64,000 nt of DNA from Rhizophagus clarus (lineage: Eukaryota > Glomeromycota > Glomeromycetes > Glomerales > Glomeraceae). The number at the start of each line of letters is the position of its first letter. Position 1 is the first letter of the stretch. The stretch covers positions 1,364,001 through 1,428,000 of the forward strand of contig BLAL01000215.1 of the NCBI GenBank assembly GCA_015698045.1, written 5' to 3'. The position numbers were made by a program, and so were the translations under genes. The notes under the pieces were generated by a model. That model did no database searches. It had not been told where the DNA came from and was given only the letters and a program-made list of their open reading frames with translations. Of the stretch, positions 23,765-35,846 are shown piece after piece.

Positions 23765-25380
23765 AATATATAAGATACCGTGCTTTATTTACAATAAAAA
23801 TAAATTAAATTAAAAGATAATTTATTAAAGAAATAATTAATAAAATCCAAAACAAGATTTATATAATAGAATTTTAAATTAAGTTTAATATGTATATATA
23901 TAATCTTATTCTATTTAAAACCAATTTAATAAAAAAGAAATTTTTTATTTTTAAATACAAATATGGATGGATTTTTCAAAAGATAATTCATATAGTTCTA
24001 CTAATTTTAGTATATCTTCTGACAAATCTAATAATATGCAAAAAAATACTTTTCAGCATATTTTGACAAAAAACCAAAAGAAAAGCTGCAAAAGAAAACT
24101 AAAAAACAACAGAAAAAAATAATCTTAACCAGTATTATAATAGTCAACTTTAACATATAAACAATTATAAATATAGGAAGAAACTGAACAAGTTTATATA
24201 AAGACTTTATTATATAATTTTAAATGTAGAGTATTATTAATATTTGAAGAAAATTTTTAAAATATTACAACACAAAATACTTAAGAATAAGACAAATGAT
24301 TAATAAGAATTTTTGATCTTGATGCAAAGTTATCTATATGGTACAAATTTTTTTTTAATACAATAATATTCCTAACACTCTAATATCTTTGATAATCTAA
24401 ATAATCATAAAAATTTACTTTAGTATTCTTACTGATCAGCAAACTCTTTTAAAAATTTCATCATTTTTTAAGAAAAAAATAAGTAATACAGTTGATTATA
24501 AAATATTATGTGAAAAATAGAATCTAATTAATTTTAATAACTTGCATCAAGTTATATTATAAATTATATTTAAATTAATACCTAATCAACAACAATGATT
24601 CCTAAAATTACTGATTAATTCTAACAATAAGATAATTTTTTCTAATTTATCTACTATACCACTATCTCCTTTTATTAATAATATCCCACTAATAATAAAG
24701 TAATCTAAAAAGGTTGCATCCAAGTTTATTGAAAAAATATATATTAATCAAGTAATCACTAATAAAAAAAAGAACAATATTAAGAATATTTTTGTATATG
24801 ATATACTTGCAAGATAGTCCCATAATAAAATTATAGCTAAATTTAATGCATGAGATGATTTTATATGTATGATGATAAAGTGACAACATAAATACCAAAT
24901 ATTATACATAAAGATTTATCTTTCATCCTTTGCGCTTATCTTTTTTAAAAAGGTATTTGGCAATACTTCTTAGACGATCAAATAATATATTAATTTTCAA
25001 GATATTGATCTCTACAATAAAAAAATAATAAAAACAGTTTTATTTATATCTTATTGATCTCACAGGATAAACAGGTACTATTATTCAAATTGCAAAAATG
25101 AATAATTTCATGTTTTTTTTTGAAAAATGCTCTATTACACTGAACAATACACTATTACATTAGGTAATTTTAGGTATAAAATTATCACAGAATTGTTTAA
25201 TATACAACAAATTCAAATTGTATAAAATTTTGCATTTTTTTTGAAAAATATTACATTATACTAAAAAATATCACAAATATCATATTTTTAGAAATATTAT
25301 ATTACACTGGATAATATAATTTTTTTTGTTTTTTTTTTATTTAAAAGTATTGATATCGCATAACTTTATTTAATAGATTA
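23765..25380. other. Extremely AT-rich gene desert
   Basis: No coding frame of convincing composition on either strand; mostly A/T homopolymers. Near 25100-25320, motifs around 'gaaaaatattacattaca' recur loosely. Confidence 0.45.
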
Positions 25381-25401
25381 TAAAGTGCTAAGCACTCAGT
25401 A

Positions 25402-25744
25402 CACTCCCCGGTAAAAAGTATCCGACCACCCTAAAAATTAAAAAATCATAAAAAATTCAGTGGGCCCAACAATAAATTTATATTTATTTTAAAAGTTTGA
25501 GACATGAGAAACTTTTTAAAAGTGTTTTTTTAGCTTAATTATTAGTAAAAATTGGCGGAAATTTTTAATTTTAAAAATGGCAAAATTTCCGCCAATTTTT
25601 ACTAATAATTAAGCTAAAAAAACACTTTTAAAAAATGTCTCACGTCTCAAACTTTTAAAATAAATATAAATTTATTGTTGGGCCCACTAAATTTTTTATG
25701 ATTTTTAATTTTTAGGGTGGTCGGATACTTTTTACCGGGGAGTG
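25402..25744. mobile_element. 343-bp foldback (near-perfect palindrome) Tc1-type element
   Basis: CACTCCCCGGTAAAAAGTAT at the left is exactly mirrored by ATACTTTTTACCGGGGAGTG at the right, and TA flanks both ends (25400-25401, 25745-25746). The complementary arms run about 165 bp each with few mismatches and meet around two GGCGGAAATTT/AAATTTCCGCC blocks. Transcribed, it would give a very stable hairpin. Confidence 0.85.
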
Positions 25745-26018
25745 TACAAAAAATTGAAAGTATACCCCCAACCCAAAGGCCAGTCTAACTATCCACCTGA
25801 AAAATTAAAACTAAAAACATGTAAAAGAATAAAAGGGAAAAAAGGGAAACAAAAAAGAAAAAATTCTATCTCATCTAAGAAAACAAAATAAATATCTTAC
25901 TAATTATTACTAATTCTGGAACTATTTCTAAATAAATTCTATTAAAATTATATTCAGTTTTATAATTTTAGCATGCAATTGTTATTTCAACAGTTTCTTT
26001 TCTTTGAGAAGAAAATAC

Positions 26019-26545
26019 CTATACTCTTTTCATTCTTATTCTGACTTTTTTGTTCTTTCCTTTAGATTTATTTTCAGATGAAGATTTGGATGAATCTTTC
26101 TTCAGACTCCTTATGGAAACATGATTAGATCCAGTTACAGGTGTACTTGTTTTAGATCCTAAACTAATTTTAGTACATTTGGAAGGTGGGTCTAAATTTG
26201 ATTTGTTAGATTTATTTTGCCTATTAAAATTAGACCACTAACTACTCTTTTTTTACATAATAAAAAATAGTATAATATAGTAGTATCAATTGAATTTTGT
26301 TCTATTCCAAAATGATTTCTTACTAATGATGTTTTGTAAATTCTTCCAACTTTCAAAGTAGGCAATCATCTTGCACATACTATTTAAGTTTTTAACTTCC
26401 TTAAAAGCTTTAATGTATAAGAGATTAATAAAATTTATTAGGTATTCCTAACTGCCAAAGCATCAGTTGTTAAAGAATCTGAAGGTTCTTCAATAACAGT
26501 CTAAAACCTTTTTCTTTTTTTATGTTCTTTAAGGAACCAGGAAGC
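26019..26545 (-). pseudogene. Decayed gag-like or element-associated gene fragment
   Basis: Minus-strand blocks read TVIEEPSDSLTTDALAVRNT, KAFKEVKNLNSMCKMIAYFE followed by SWKNLQNIISKKSFWNRTKF, and a basic Ser/Lys-rich tail (KDSSKSSSENKSKGKNKK) ending at TAG 26019-26021. The breaks between blocks may be introns or frame shifts. A helical block followed by a basic tail is like proteins encoded by fungal mobile elements, but the family is not certain. Confidence 0.35.
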
Positions 26546-26559
26546 AGCAAACCATAAAG

Positions 26560-26730
26560 CTTTGCATAAGCCAACTCAAGTTAAGCTACAGTTTGGCTTG
26601 GCTTGGCTTAAAAAAAAAATTCTGGCTTGAGCCAAAATGAGTCAAGTCACAAAAAATCTTGGCTTAACTCATTTGAGCCAAGTTGAGCTTGAGCTGGCTC
26701 AAGCTGGCTCAAGCTTTATTATCAAAAAAA
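26560..26730. repeat. Low-complexity GGCTCAAG/CTTGAGCC repeat
   Basis: GGCTCAAGC, TTGAGCCAA and GGCTTGGCTT recur in both orientations over ~170 bp. It resembles the interior of foldback MITEs; no defined ends were found. Confidence 0.4.
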
Positions 26731-27014
26731 AGCTGAAACTAGGTATTTTTATATGTAAAGAGGGCCCCTAAATATATATATAAAATGTTTGTCATATACT
26801 TACCCTATGAAAAAACTGCGTGTGATTTTTGTTGAATTAGTATTCAATTAAATTCACTACGATTTCACTACAATTTCTATATTTTTGACCATACAATAAT
26901 TGTGCAATAATTGTACTAAAAATTGCAATAAATCACACAATAATTATATGCTGATTCATACAATATTTATCATATTTTTGATCTAAAATTATACAATTAT
27001 TGCCTAGTTTTTTT

Positions 27015-27271
27015 GGGCAAAATTTTAGGCTGAATTTTAGAAATTATGATTACAATGGGCCAAATTTTAGGAATTATGATGGGCTGAATTTTAGAAATTA
27101 TGATTATAATGGGCCAAATTTTAGGAATTATGATGGGCCAAATTTTAGAAATTATGATTACGATAGGCCAAATTTTAGGAATTATGATGTGCTGAATTTA
27201 GAAATTATGATTACGATGGGCCAAATTTTAGGAATTATGATGGGCTGAATTTTAGAAATTATGATTACAAT
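27015..27271. repeat. Minisatellite, left half (split by CACTA insertion)
   Basis: A ~54-bp unit built of two related halves (GGGCCAAATTTTAGGAATTA and GGGCTGAATTTTAGAAATTA, plus TGATTACAAT) repeats about five times. The array resumes at 34462 beyond the CACTA element. Confidence 0.85.
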
Positions 27272-27606
27272 CACTAGTCGAAAAAGAAATATTCGGCCTC
27301 CAAAAAATCTGGCCTAGATTCGGCCAATTTTTAAAAAAATTGACCTAAATTAGTAATGATATGCAATTTAATCTATATTCGACTCTGATTCGATCCAGCC
27401 AAATGATGATCAAATTGCGTATAATAAAAATTAAACTATGTTCGGCCTCACACGAATAATGGCTGAATTGTATTCACTTTTCTATATTAAATAATAGTTA
27501 TAATATATCTACTATATTAATATTATTAAGTATAATAAAAAACAATGATACAATATTTGTTAAAAAATGTTTAAACAATTCGGACCAGTATAAATGTTAT
27601 ATTAAA

Positions 27607-30600
27607 TCAACGCAAATGGAACTTTCTATTTATAGGAATAACGGCTAAATATTCTTTGGCATTAGATCGATCTAATTTTTTGTATTTTACAGGTATAAAC
27701 TGACCTAAAATGTTGTGTATTGGGATTATATTGTCTCTACTACTCAAATAGAAACTATTTTTCCATAATTCGACGTTACAAGTTTCGACATCATCGTCAA
27801 TACTGAAATGGAATTGGGATGTCAAATTTGCTAGTTTGTACCATTTGATGTAAGCCAATTTGTGTGTCAAATTATGGGAGGATAAATGAACGCTATGTTC
27901 GAAAAAAAATTGGATTTGACCTGGGTAAGTATCGACGCTATTCCCATCACGATTAATAAATTTAGCTAAGACAAATGAGCTCTTAATATGTCGTATTGCA
28001 GCAGCAGATCCAAAAATTTCTGCACCGATTTGACATCTTCCATATCGATTCGCTTTGTTGATAACGATCATTGAATTGGGTAAATTTTTCATGAACAGTT
28101 TTCTGAATATAGAATCTACGTATGTATCCTTATAATATTCAATAAGTAAATCGTAGATTTGTTCATCAAGACGAATATCTTCAGATCGCGGTGCTAAAAA
28201 TATACCTGGAAATTCCTCGCAACCAGTAATTGGTGATTCCAATATATTTCTGGAATTCATCAAAAATTGATACATTTCATTTGTTGGAAATTCAGAAAGA
28301 GAACTGACAGAAGGTCGTTTATTGAGTAATTCGATGCTGATTACTTCTGAACTTGAGCTGATAATATCGTTTATTTGTATTTCGGTCATCAATCGACACA
28401 TTATTTCAGGTTCAATTTGGCGGTGACTAATAGGCAACGATCCTAATAAATATTTTATTATTAATCTTTGCTTAATGGAATAATATAATTCGAAAAATCG
28501 ACACAGCAAATGAATTTAAATTTGAATTACCTAATACGCCATTCATTCGTTCAAAGCTAAAGCACCAGAATGAATACAGGGGTCTGTAATCGTAAGAGTA
28601 CTCACATAGATGTAATGATAAGTGGAGGTTTGGTGTTATTTTTCCTTCGCCATAATGCTCTTTGATCAATTTAATTATCTTTACTAAAAGTTCATAGGCT
28701 TCTTTCATATCGTTAATCTCCACAATTCGTCTAACCAAAATCGTACAAACTCTTACGAAATACGTAAGAATTTTGTGATCTTTATTTGGAAGATGATTCC
28801 ATAACACAACAGTGGCGTATATTAGGAAAAAGTTGCGCCATTGGTCAGCGGTAAAGTTAGAAAAACCTTCACCACAATGGATTTTACCAGGAATTCGTCC
28901 CAAATCTGATGGTAGCTTAAATTCGCTCATTTTCTTTTGAATTGATTGAAGAGCTTTTTCTGTTAATGCATCTTCATCAATCCATATTCGTTTTGTTATC
29001 CATTTTGCGATTCCTAGAAAAAGGCAGTGCATCGGATCTATAATAACAAACTGAATCAGATCAAAATACGAGAGTCTTAATATTTTAAACCACCTTACAC
29101 CATTCATCTTGACGAATCTCTCTCTTTCTGCGTTAAATTTGCATCGTCGCCATTCCAAAGCCTTTTGACGATGCTCTACTGGATCTTTCATGATAAACCA
29201 GTTGCTCATATCCGCCATGCCACCAAAATTGCGATTATTGGCCCTTTTTTCACATCGATGACATGATGCGAGGGCAGAGATATGCCCGCATAATTTTCGA
29301 GCTTCAGAAATATTGCACGAAGCAATTATTAATGCAGCTCAAATATCTTTGCCATTTGGACATTCATTAGTGCGATTAAGATTCACGTCTTCCCAAAGTG
29401 ACTCTAATTCCGTTATTATTGGCGAAAGATAATGATTAACTTTATGCAATTTAACCTCATCAGGCCCTGGTAATATGCCGAGTATAAGTACATTTTTGGA
29501 CTTAAATCAAACATCCCGAAGTAGATTGCATATTACTGCGTATATTACACCTGTACTGTAAATCGTTTCTTCGTAAGGCTGGAACCAATCCAAATTCATC
29601 ATTAATCCTAGATGAGCATCAGCCTTGTCTGGTCGGAAAAAGTTATTTGACCCTTGTTCAGACGATTCCTTAAGATTTTACCATATTTGGCCGTCATAAA
29701 TATCTGATAGAACATTGTCAATTATTGAACGACGTGTCCAATACCGCAGTAATTCTTCAAATCCTGGCCGCTTGAACATACTAGAAAGCTGCTGTTGTAT
29801 ACTCGAGACTGGATAAATTAATTCAAGAACAATTGATATACTATTATTTAAAGAAATTTTCTTCCCTAAAGGAGTACGACATTGTTTTAATCTCTTTGTA
29901 GCTGAATTTGGAAATTTGACATGGCTGCATTTCATAACAGTATTATTATCTTTTGATATTATCTCCTCTTTTTTGTATAATTTGTGGCATTTTTGGCAGG
30001 CTGCAAACTGCGTAAATCGATCGAAAAGTCCTAACTTTTTTCTTAGCATGTACAATGAATTTGGGAATGATTCGTAATTGATATTTTTACATACTTTCAA
30101 TATTATTTTAATAAATTGTATTAATTCTTCAATTGCAGTATTTGGTATGTTATGACTCGACCTGAACTTCATAATCCATATCAAAATCCCTTTAATTAAT
30201 TCATCTGTTGGTAATTCTGAAATATCTGGTGTGTCTGAAATATCTGGTATGTCGAACATAGGATGAGAGTAATTCTCAAAATTATCTGAAAAATCGTTAT
30301 CTTCATCATTAGGAGAATCTTCTTGTGTCGAAGATTCACTAGTGTAGATATCATCCGTGTCATATTTAGCTGGCACATTATAAGAGGAATCTTCAGTGAC
30401 TAGCTCAACTTCAGTGATACAACAAAATGTACCTAGTTTTGCCCTTTTTTTGCGTAGAAGAAATATATATTTCTGTTCCTCATACGTATTATTATTAGAA
30501 TGTGTATCAATAGACATTGTCGTATCTTGTGGTTCTGCTAACGATATTGTTGAATCAATCAGTTCTACTAACTCTTGAGACATTGGAGCCTTATCGCGAT

Positions 30601-30823
30601 TTAATGGTTCCAAAGAAGTTGTTTACTCATTCGTTTGCTCATGTTCCTCCTTCGTACGCAGATCAACCATTTTCCCATTACAATGACTGCAAAAGCATGG
30701 AACCTTCTCTCTTAATTTTCTGATCGTAAATTCAGTAGATGTTTGTTCAGAGGTCGATGAACTAGGATTATTATATTCGTCTATGATATTAGCAGCAATG
30801 CGTTTTCTTCTCCCTTTTTTCAT
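27607..30823 (-). pseudogene. CACTA tnp2-type DDE transposase, four nonsense codons
   Basis: The start ATG at 30823 opens one long exon to 28531, then an 88-nt GT-AG intron (28443-28530), then exon 2 to 27607; about 1,040 codons. The N-terminus has a Cys/His finger (CFCSHCNGK) and acidic repeats (PDISDTPDISELP); a second finger (CQKCHKLYKK) precedes the core. Likely DDE residues: Asp in NLDWFQP (29588-29590), Asp in IDPMHCLFLG (29036-29038) and Glu in FERMNGVLG (28550-28552). The finger CHRCEKR lies between them. In-frame stops: TAA 30623-30625, TAA 29678-29680, TGA 29517-29519 and TGA 29339-29341; each fits CAA or CGA mutated by C to T. There are no frameshifts. It would cut the element at its CACTA ends. 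Confidence 0.85.
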
Positions 30824-30912
30824 TTTTTGATAAAAGTCAGATACGATAAAATTGTAATATGATTTTTACGTTGAATAAAGTTATAATATACTTTGTTATA
30901 TTTAATTAATAG

Positions 30913-31130
30913 TGATTTTTTATTAATATCAAATTTTTAGTGATGTCGAATTTTTAGTGATATTGTGGTTTTTTTATTAATATCAAATTTTTAGTGATGT
31001 CGAATTTTTAGTGATATTTTGGTTTTTTTATTAATATCAAATTTTTAGTGATGTTGAATTTTTAGTGATATTTTGGTTTTTTTATTAATATCAAATTTTT
31101 AGTGATGTCGAATTTTTAGTGATATTGTGA
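30913..31130. repeat. 54-bp tandem repeat, four units, in divergent promoter
   Basis: TATTAATATCAAATTTTTAG starts at 30921, 30975, 31029 and 31083, exactly 54 bp apart. Each unit contains two TTTTTAGTGAT motifs. It lies between the start codons of the two divergent genes of the CACTA element, so it may hold regulatory sites. Confidence 0.8.
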
Positions 31131-31289
31131 TTATATTCCATTTTAAAATGATATTGATGGTATAATTAACAAAATAGACAAATTCGAATACGAAAAATTA
31201 GACGTAAGAAGTTGAATAGAAAATTAAACGAAAACCAAAATTTAAAAAATAAAATATATACCATACCACGCACTCAATGCGATTTAACT

Positions 31290-31525
31290 GTTCAATTAAT
31301 TGAAAGTCTAGTTTGATGCGAAAGTTTAAGTCTAATCTGATCATTAACGGCTAATGATTGAAAGTCTAATTTGATATGTTTAATATATGTTTAATTAATT
31401 AAAAGTCTAATTTGATGCGAAAGTTTAAGTCTAATTTGATCACGCCTATTGAAAGTCTAATTTTATACAAATGTTTGTGATCGTTAATTGTTAAAAGTCT
31501 AATTTGATAGTAAAGAAATAGATAT
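31290..31525. repeat. Clustered AAAGTCTAATTTGAT motifs in divergent promoter
   Basis: AAAGTCTAATTTGAT or close variants (AAGTTTAAGTCTAAT) occur about seven times just upstream of the partner gene at 31623. Spacing is irregular. They may be binding sites for an element-encoded protein; this is inference. Confidence 0.6.
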
Positions 31526-31622
31526 AAATAGTAGTCCAATTTCCTCGTTCTATACAAAAAAATCGTCCTTTTTTCTTTTTTAAAAAATGATAATAAAAAA
31601 TAAAAATAATTTTAAAACAATA

Positions 31623-33994
31623 ATGGCTCGTAAAAAACCATCAAAATCAAATGCTCCTTCACCAGATATTGCTGGTTCGTCTACACCATCGCCACATACA
31701 ACATCAACTCCTCCACGAAATATTGCTTCAACACCAACACCAACTAATACCACCATTTCATCTACATCACGAAATATTGCCACATCATGAGCGTCAACAC
31801 CAACTAATACTACACCACGAAATATTGCCACATCACGAGCGTCAACACTAGCTAATACTACACCACGAAATATTGCCATACCACAAGCGTCAACACCAAC
31901 TAATACTACACCATGAAATATTGCCACACCACAAGCGTCAACACCAACTAATACTACACCACGAAATATTGCCACACCACGAACGTCAACACCAACTAAT
32001 ACTACACCACGAAATATTGCCACATCACGAGCGTCAACACCAACTAATACCACCGCCTCGTCTACACCACGAAATATTGCCACACCACGAAATATTGCTT
32101 CAACACCAACATCACTAAATACTAATACTACAGCTCCCTTTAGACTCGTTATTTCGCAAGATATTTTAGCCTCATTAAGTCAAACTCAAACTCAATCTCA
32201 ACAAACTTCTGATATTATTAAAAGATATCCTAATATTAATGTACTAAAAAGTTACCGTTCACATCACGAAGAAGGAGCACCAAAAAATGTTCGATCAAGT
32301 AATGAAGAAGTGGGTAAACTGAATTTTTTGTTATATTTTAATATTTATTATATTACATCTGTTCGTTACAATTCGATACATATCCTTATAATTTAAAATA
32401 GGTAATTTAGAACTAGGAAATTTAAAAAATGAAACCCTTCAACTACAGAACGAATTGAATCAGAAAAAGGTCAAAGTATCAGAAATGAAACGAAAAATAG
32501 ATAATTTGCAAGACCGTATTCGTAGGATCGAGAAGGAGAATTCCTTACTATGGCAGTTTAATGAAATTTTTGGTGATGAATCGAACCAATTATGTGAAGA
32601 GAATAAAACTCTCCAAGAAGAACTTCAACGGCTCAAGTAACTTCGCACACCTCGAAAGACTATCGATTCTCCGCAGTAATATTCATCAAAACGCTTCAAT
32701 AAAAGATTAAAATTGAGAGAAAAATCGCCTGATGAAGTTGCCGCTTCAGCTGCAAGAGTAAGAATTTTACAAGACTATTTGCAGCCGAATTGTGTTAATG
32801 TATATATACAGCTTTTATTATTTCCTCTTATTGTTTAGGACGAAATGAAGAACCTCTTGAAAGGTCAAATACCTAAAGAATATCAGTTGGATTACGGCAA
32901 GACTTTTAGTGAACAGACAGCAAAGATATACGAAAAATTAATACCTGAATTAAAGGGGTTGATGAGTGGACATTATAATCCGTCTGTAACCCAATTGTCG
33001 AACTGGATATGATCGATTCACAAGCATAAAAGAGATAGACAACAGAAACAACTATCAGGCCAATTAGACAAAGTTGACCGTAGGATGCACGTGAATGCGC
33101 GATTGTCTGAAGTGAGTAGTATTTTATTTTAATGCACTTCTTTTTAGTCATTTGAAATTAATCTTTATATATTCAACAGAAAAAAAATAGACGAGTAAAG
33201 GCGGTAATAAAATTATACGAAAGAAATGACGCCAACATAAAGGAATTCGATAAAGACGAATTATTACCAATGCTTGTACAGAATGATTGTCATTCCATTG
33301 AGCAATCAGATTCTGAAGACGATTCAAGACAGAAATTGCCTGATAATAAGCGGTTCTTGCATGTATACGATCGGTCATGGCGTTCAGACGAGGTATTAAA
33401 GTGATTACTGCTTCTAACCTATTTTAATATTTATTCGATATTTGTTTATCTTTGTTTTAATAGTTAAAACAGCTATTACGAGACGTATTAGACCCTGAAG
33501 CAGAATATATTCAACACGCAAAAAAGCAACGGGAGCGAATTTATAATGATGATATTTACTTCATGTCTAGTAAACCTCTCGAGAATGCGCCTGAATGGGC
33601 ACTCGATAAAATGAAAATGTACGAGACAGATGAAACAAATGAAACAATTGGCATTAGCGAATATGATGACATGGTTGATGATTTGATTCAATCTTACAAG
33701 GATCGTGTGCCAATAGAACCAAATTTAACAGAGTCATATTCAGATTTTTTGTTAAATTCGGCGGAAATGAATTCAACTAGACCTGAAGATTTGGATGAGA
33801 TCGGTGAAAGGTTGACAACAGTAAGTTGAATTATTTTAATATTTTTACGTCACAAATATTGTTAATTAATTTTGTTTATATCATATGTTGTATCATATTA
33901 GCAACAAAAAGTTGAAAAAAACTGAAAAAGAAAAAGAAGGGCTACGGAAGACGAAGAACTCTATGAAATATTTGATGCAGACAAATATTATTAG
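31623..33994 (+). pseudogene. CACTA partner gene (TnpA-like), six exons, multiple stops
   Basis: Exons 31623-32313, 32402-32757, 32839-33111, 33180-33392, 33464-33820 and 33902-33994 join through GT-AG introns with consistent phase. The protein starts MARKKPSKSNAPSPDI and then has a Thr/Pro-rich tract of 16-residue repeats (TPTNTTPRNIAT). A strong coiled coil follows (MKRKIDNLQDRIRRIEKE, about 32485-32640), then a conserved-looking helical region and an acidic C-terminus with a basic RKRRATEDEE end. Stops: two TGA in the repeat tract (CGA in sister repeats), two TAA after the coiled coil, one TGA in exon 3 and one TGA in exon 6; all are transition-type. By position and the coiled coil it is likely the DNA-binding accessory protein of the element, analogous to TNPA of plant CACTA elements; homology was not shown. 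Confidence 0.7.
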
Positions 33995-34461
33995 TATATT
34001 TTATATTTATTTTTTTGGTTATATAATTATTACTAGATATTTTATATTTTTTTTTAATTTTTTTTGTACAGTTGATCATATGCGGGTTGGTTTATATAAT
34101 TATCTTATATTACTATATACTATATACGTCAATATATATAAAATAAATGGTTTTTATTTGCTTATAAAATACAAAATGATGCTTTATTATTCGACCTTGA
34201 AAAACCTCTAGTTCGACCTATTTATCAATTATATTCGGATTATATACAATAGTCGAATATAGTTTTTTTTAGGGTCGAATAAATATGTAATAATGTCCTA
34301 ATATAGGTAAAATGATGGTTGAATTTTCTTTCCGAATTTGAGACGATTGGCACCCTAAATGTGCCAAAAAAATCGGCCTCAATTTGACATAGGTTAGATT
34401 ATCATTCGACCTATATTCGACCTGGTCAAATTTAGGCCGAATTGTCCTTTTTCGACTAGTG

Positions 34462-34745
34462 AATAGGCCAAATTTTTGGGCTGAATTTTAGAAATTATGA
34501 TTACAATGGGCCAAATTTTAGAAATTATGATTACAATAGGCCAAATTTTAGGAATTATGATGGGCTGAATTTTAGAAATTATGATTACAATGGGTCAAAT
34601 TTTAGGAATTATGATGGGCTGAATTTTAGAAATTATGATTACAATAGGCCAAATTTAGAAATTATGATGGGCCAAATTTTAGAAATTATGATTACAATAG
34701 GCCAAAGTTTATTATAATGAACAAAATTTTAGAAATTTATGATTA
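34462..34745. repeat. Minisatellite, right half
   Basis: Continuation of the array at 27015-27271 (AGGCCAAATTTTAGGAATTA, GGGCTGAATTTTAGAAATTA). It begins with the AAT target duplication of the CACTA insertion. Confidence 0.85.
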
Positions 34746-34864
34746 CTGTAATTATGAATTTTATTTAAAATATGCAAAATATTTTGTAAATAAAGTATTA
34801 TATATGATGTAAATTGATAAATGTAAAAGATACTATAAGAAACAAAATAAAATAATAAATAAAA

Positions 34865-35035
34865 AATATGTTAGTAAATAAAGAAAGTAAATTAATATTA
34901 TCAAAGAAATACGTTAGTAATAAAGAAAGTAAATTAATATTATCAAAGAAATACGTTAGTAATAAAGAAAGAAATTAATATTATCAAAGAAATATGTTAG
35001 TAATAAAGAAAGTAAATTAATAAAAAGATAAATTA
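34865..35035. repeat. ~42-bp tandem repeat, four units
   Basis: GTTAGTAATAAAGAAAGTAA followed by ATTAATATTATCAAAGAAAT repeats four times with small indels. Non-coding. Confidence 0.75.
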
Positions 35036-35039
35036 TTAG

Positions 35040-35846
35040 TCAGTGGAAAAAACAGTTAGTAGTGTTAAAGTAAATTATTAGTATAGTAAAATGTTGAAAA
35101 AATAAATAAAAAATATAAAGAAAACAATTTTTTATTATCTGATATTTTAGAAATCAAAGGAAAATAAATAAAAAATAAAAGAAAATAATTAATATTTCGA
35201 AAAGAAAGTAAGTTGAAGAAAAGTAAAAAAAAAATAAAAACATGCGCATCATATTTATTTAACGATCAGATCATGTGTATAATATATACGATTTTAATTG
35301 AACAATTTTTTGGTGCGTTGTATATGATAAAATACAATACAAATAGATCATGTGCGTAACAAGATTATAAATTATGAAACTAAAAGATTTCCAAATTTAA
35401 GGTGACATGGTCGAATGAGTAAAAAAAAATGCTGTTTTTTCTTTGTGGCAGGGTCTTTTTCGTACCTATATAAATTTCACATATCACAAAGTCATGTCAA
35501 AAGCATAGTCTAACTGAGCAATAACGTTACTTTTATTTCAATGTAATAGCGCAGAATACAGAGCGCAAAAACAAGTTTTAATATAATTTACAAAACATGC
35601 AAAAATAAAAGCCGCAGAAAAAAAGACCACATCGTCAACTACTATTGCCTCCTCTAAATTCATAAAATAAAATATCAGTATATGTAATTAATTAATTCTA
35701 ATTTAATAGCAAAAACTTATTTTGAATTCCGATTTTCTTTGAGTATCTTTCTCTACAAATATAATGGAGTGTTTTAATATTTGAATTTGAATTTGCTAAA
35801 TTTAAATTCCAATTATAATAAACAAATAAACAATATTTATTTTAAA
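35040..35846. other. Intergenic region, no gene seen
   Basis: AT-rich, with a slightly GC-richer part at 35440-35660. It should contain the 3' flank of the charged-protein gene and possibly the left end of the second tnp2 element, but no inverted terminal repeat could be matched. Confidence 0.4.

Larger units (their letters stand above)
27272..34461. mobile_element. Complete CACTA (EnSpm/CMC) transposon, 7190 bp
   Basis: The left end CACTAGTCGAAAAAG is mirrored by CTTTTTCGACTAGTG (inexact after ~12 bases) at the right. AAT precedes and follows it (27269-27271, 34462-34464); removing one AAT and the element regenerates a normal minisatellite unit (GATTACAATAGGCCAAAT), proving the boundaries. 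Subterminal ATTCGGCC/TTCGACCT motifs lie in both orientations at each end. It holds two divergent genes: a tnp2-type transposase (minus) and a coiled-coil partner (plus) with a shared repeat-containing intergenic region. Both genes carry several stops, so this copy is probably inactive, though structurally full length. Confidence 0.9.

Noticed and set aside
17205..25380. Possible LTR retrotransposon in the gene-poor region
   Set aside because: No paired long direct repeats, primer-binding site or reverse-transcriptase motifs were seen.
27000..27248. Open frame encoding NFRNYD repeats
   Set aside because: It begins at TTG rather than ATG and is only the translation of a minisatellite.
31580..32083. 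Minus-strand Val/Gly/Asp-rich open frame
   Set aside because: Antisense of the 48-nt coding repeats in the plus-strand CACTA partner gene; no independent support.
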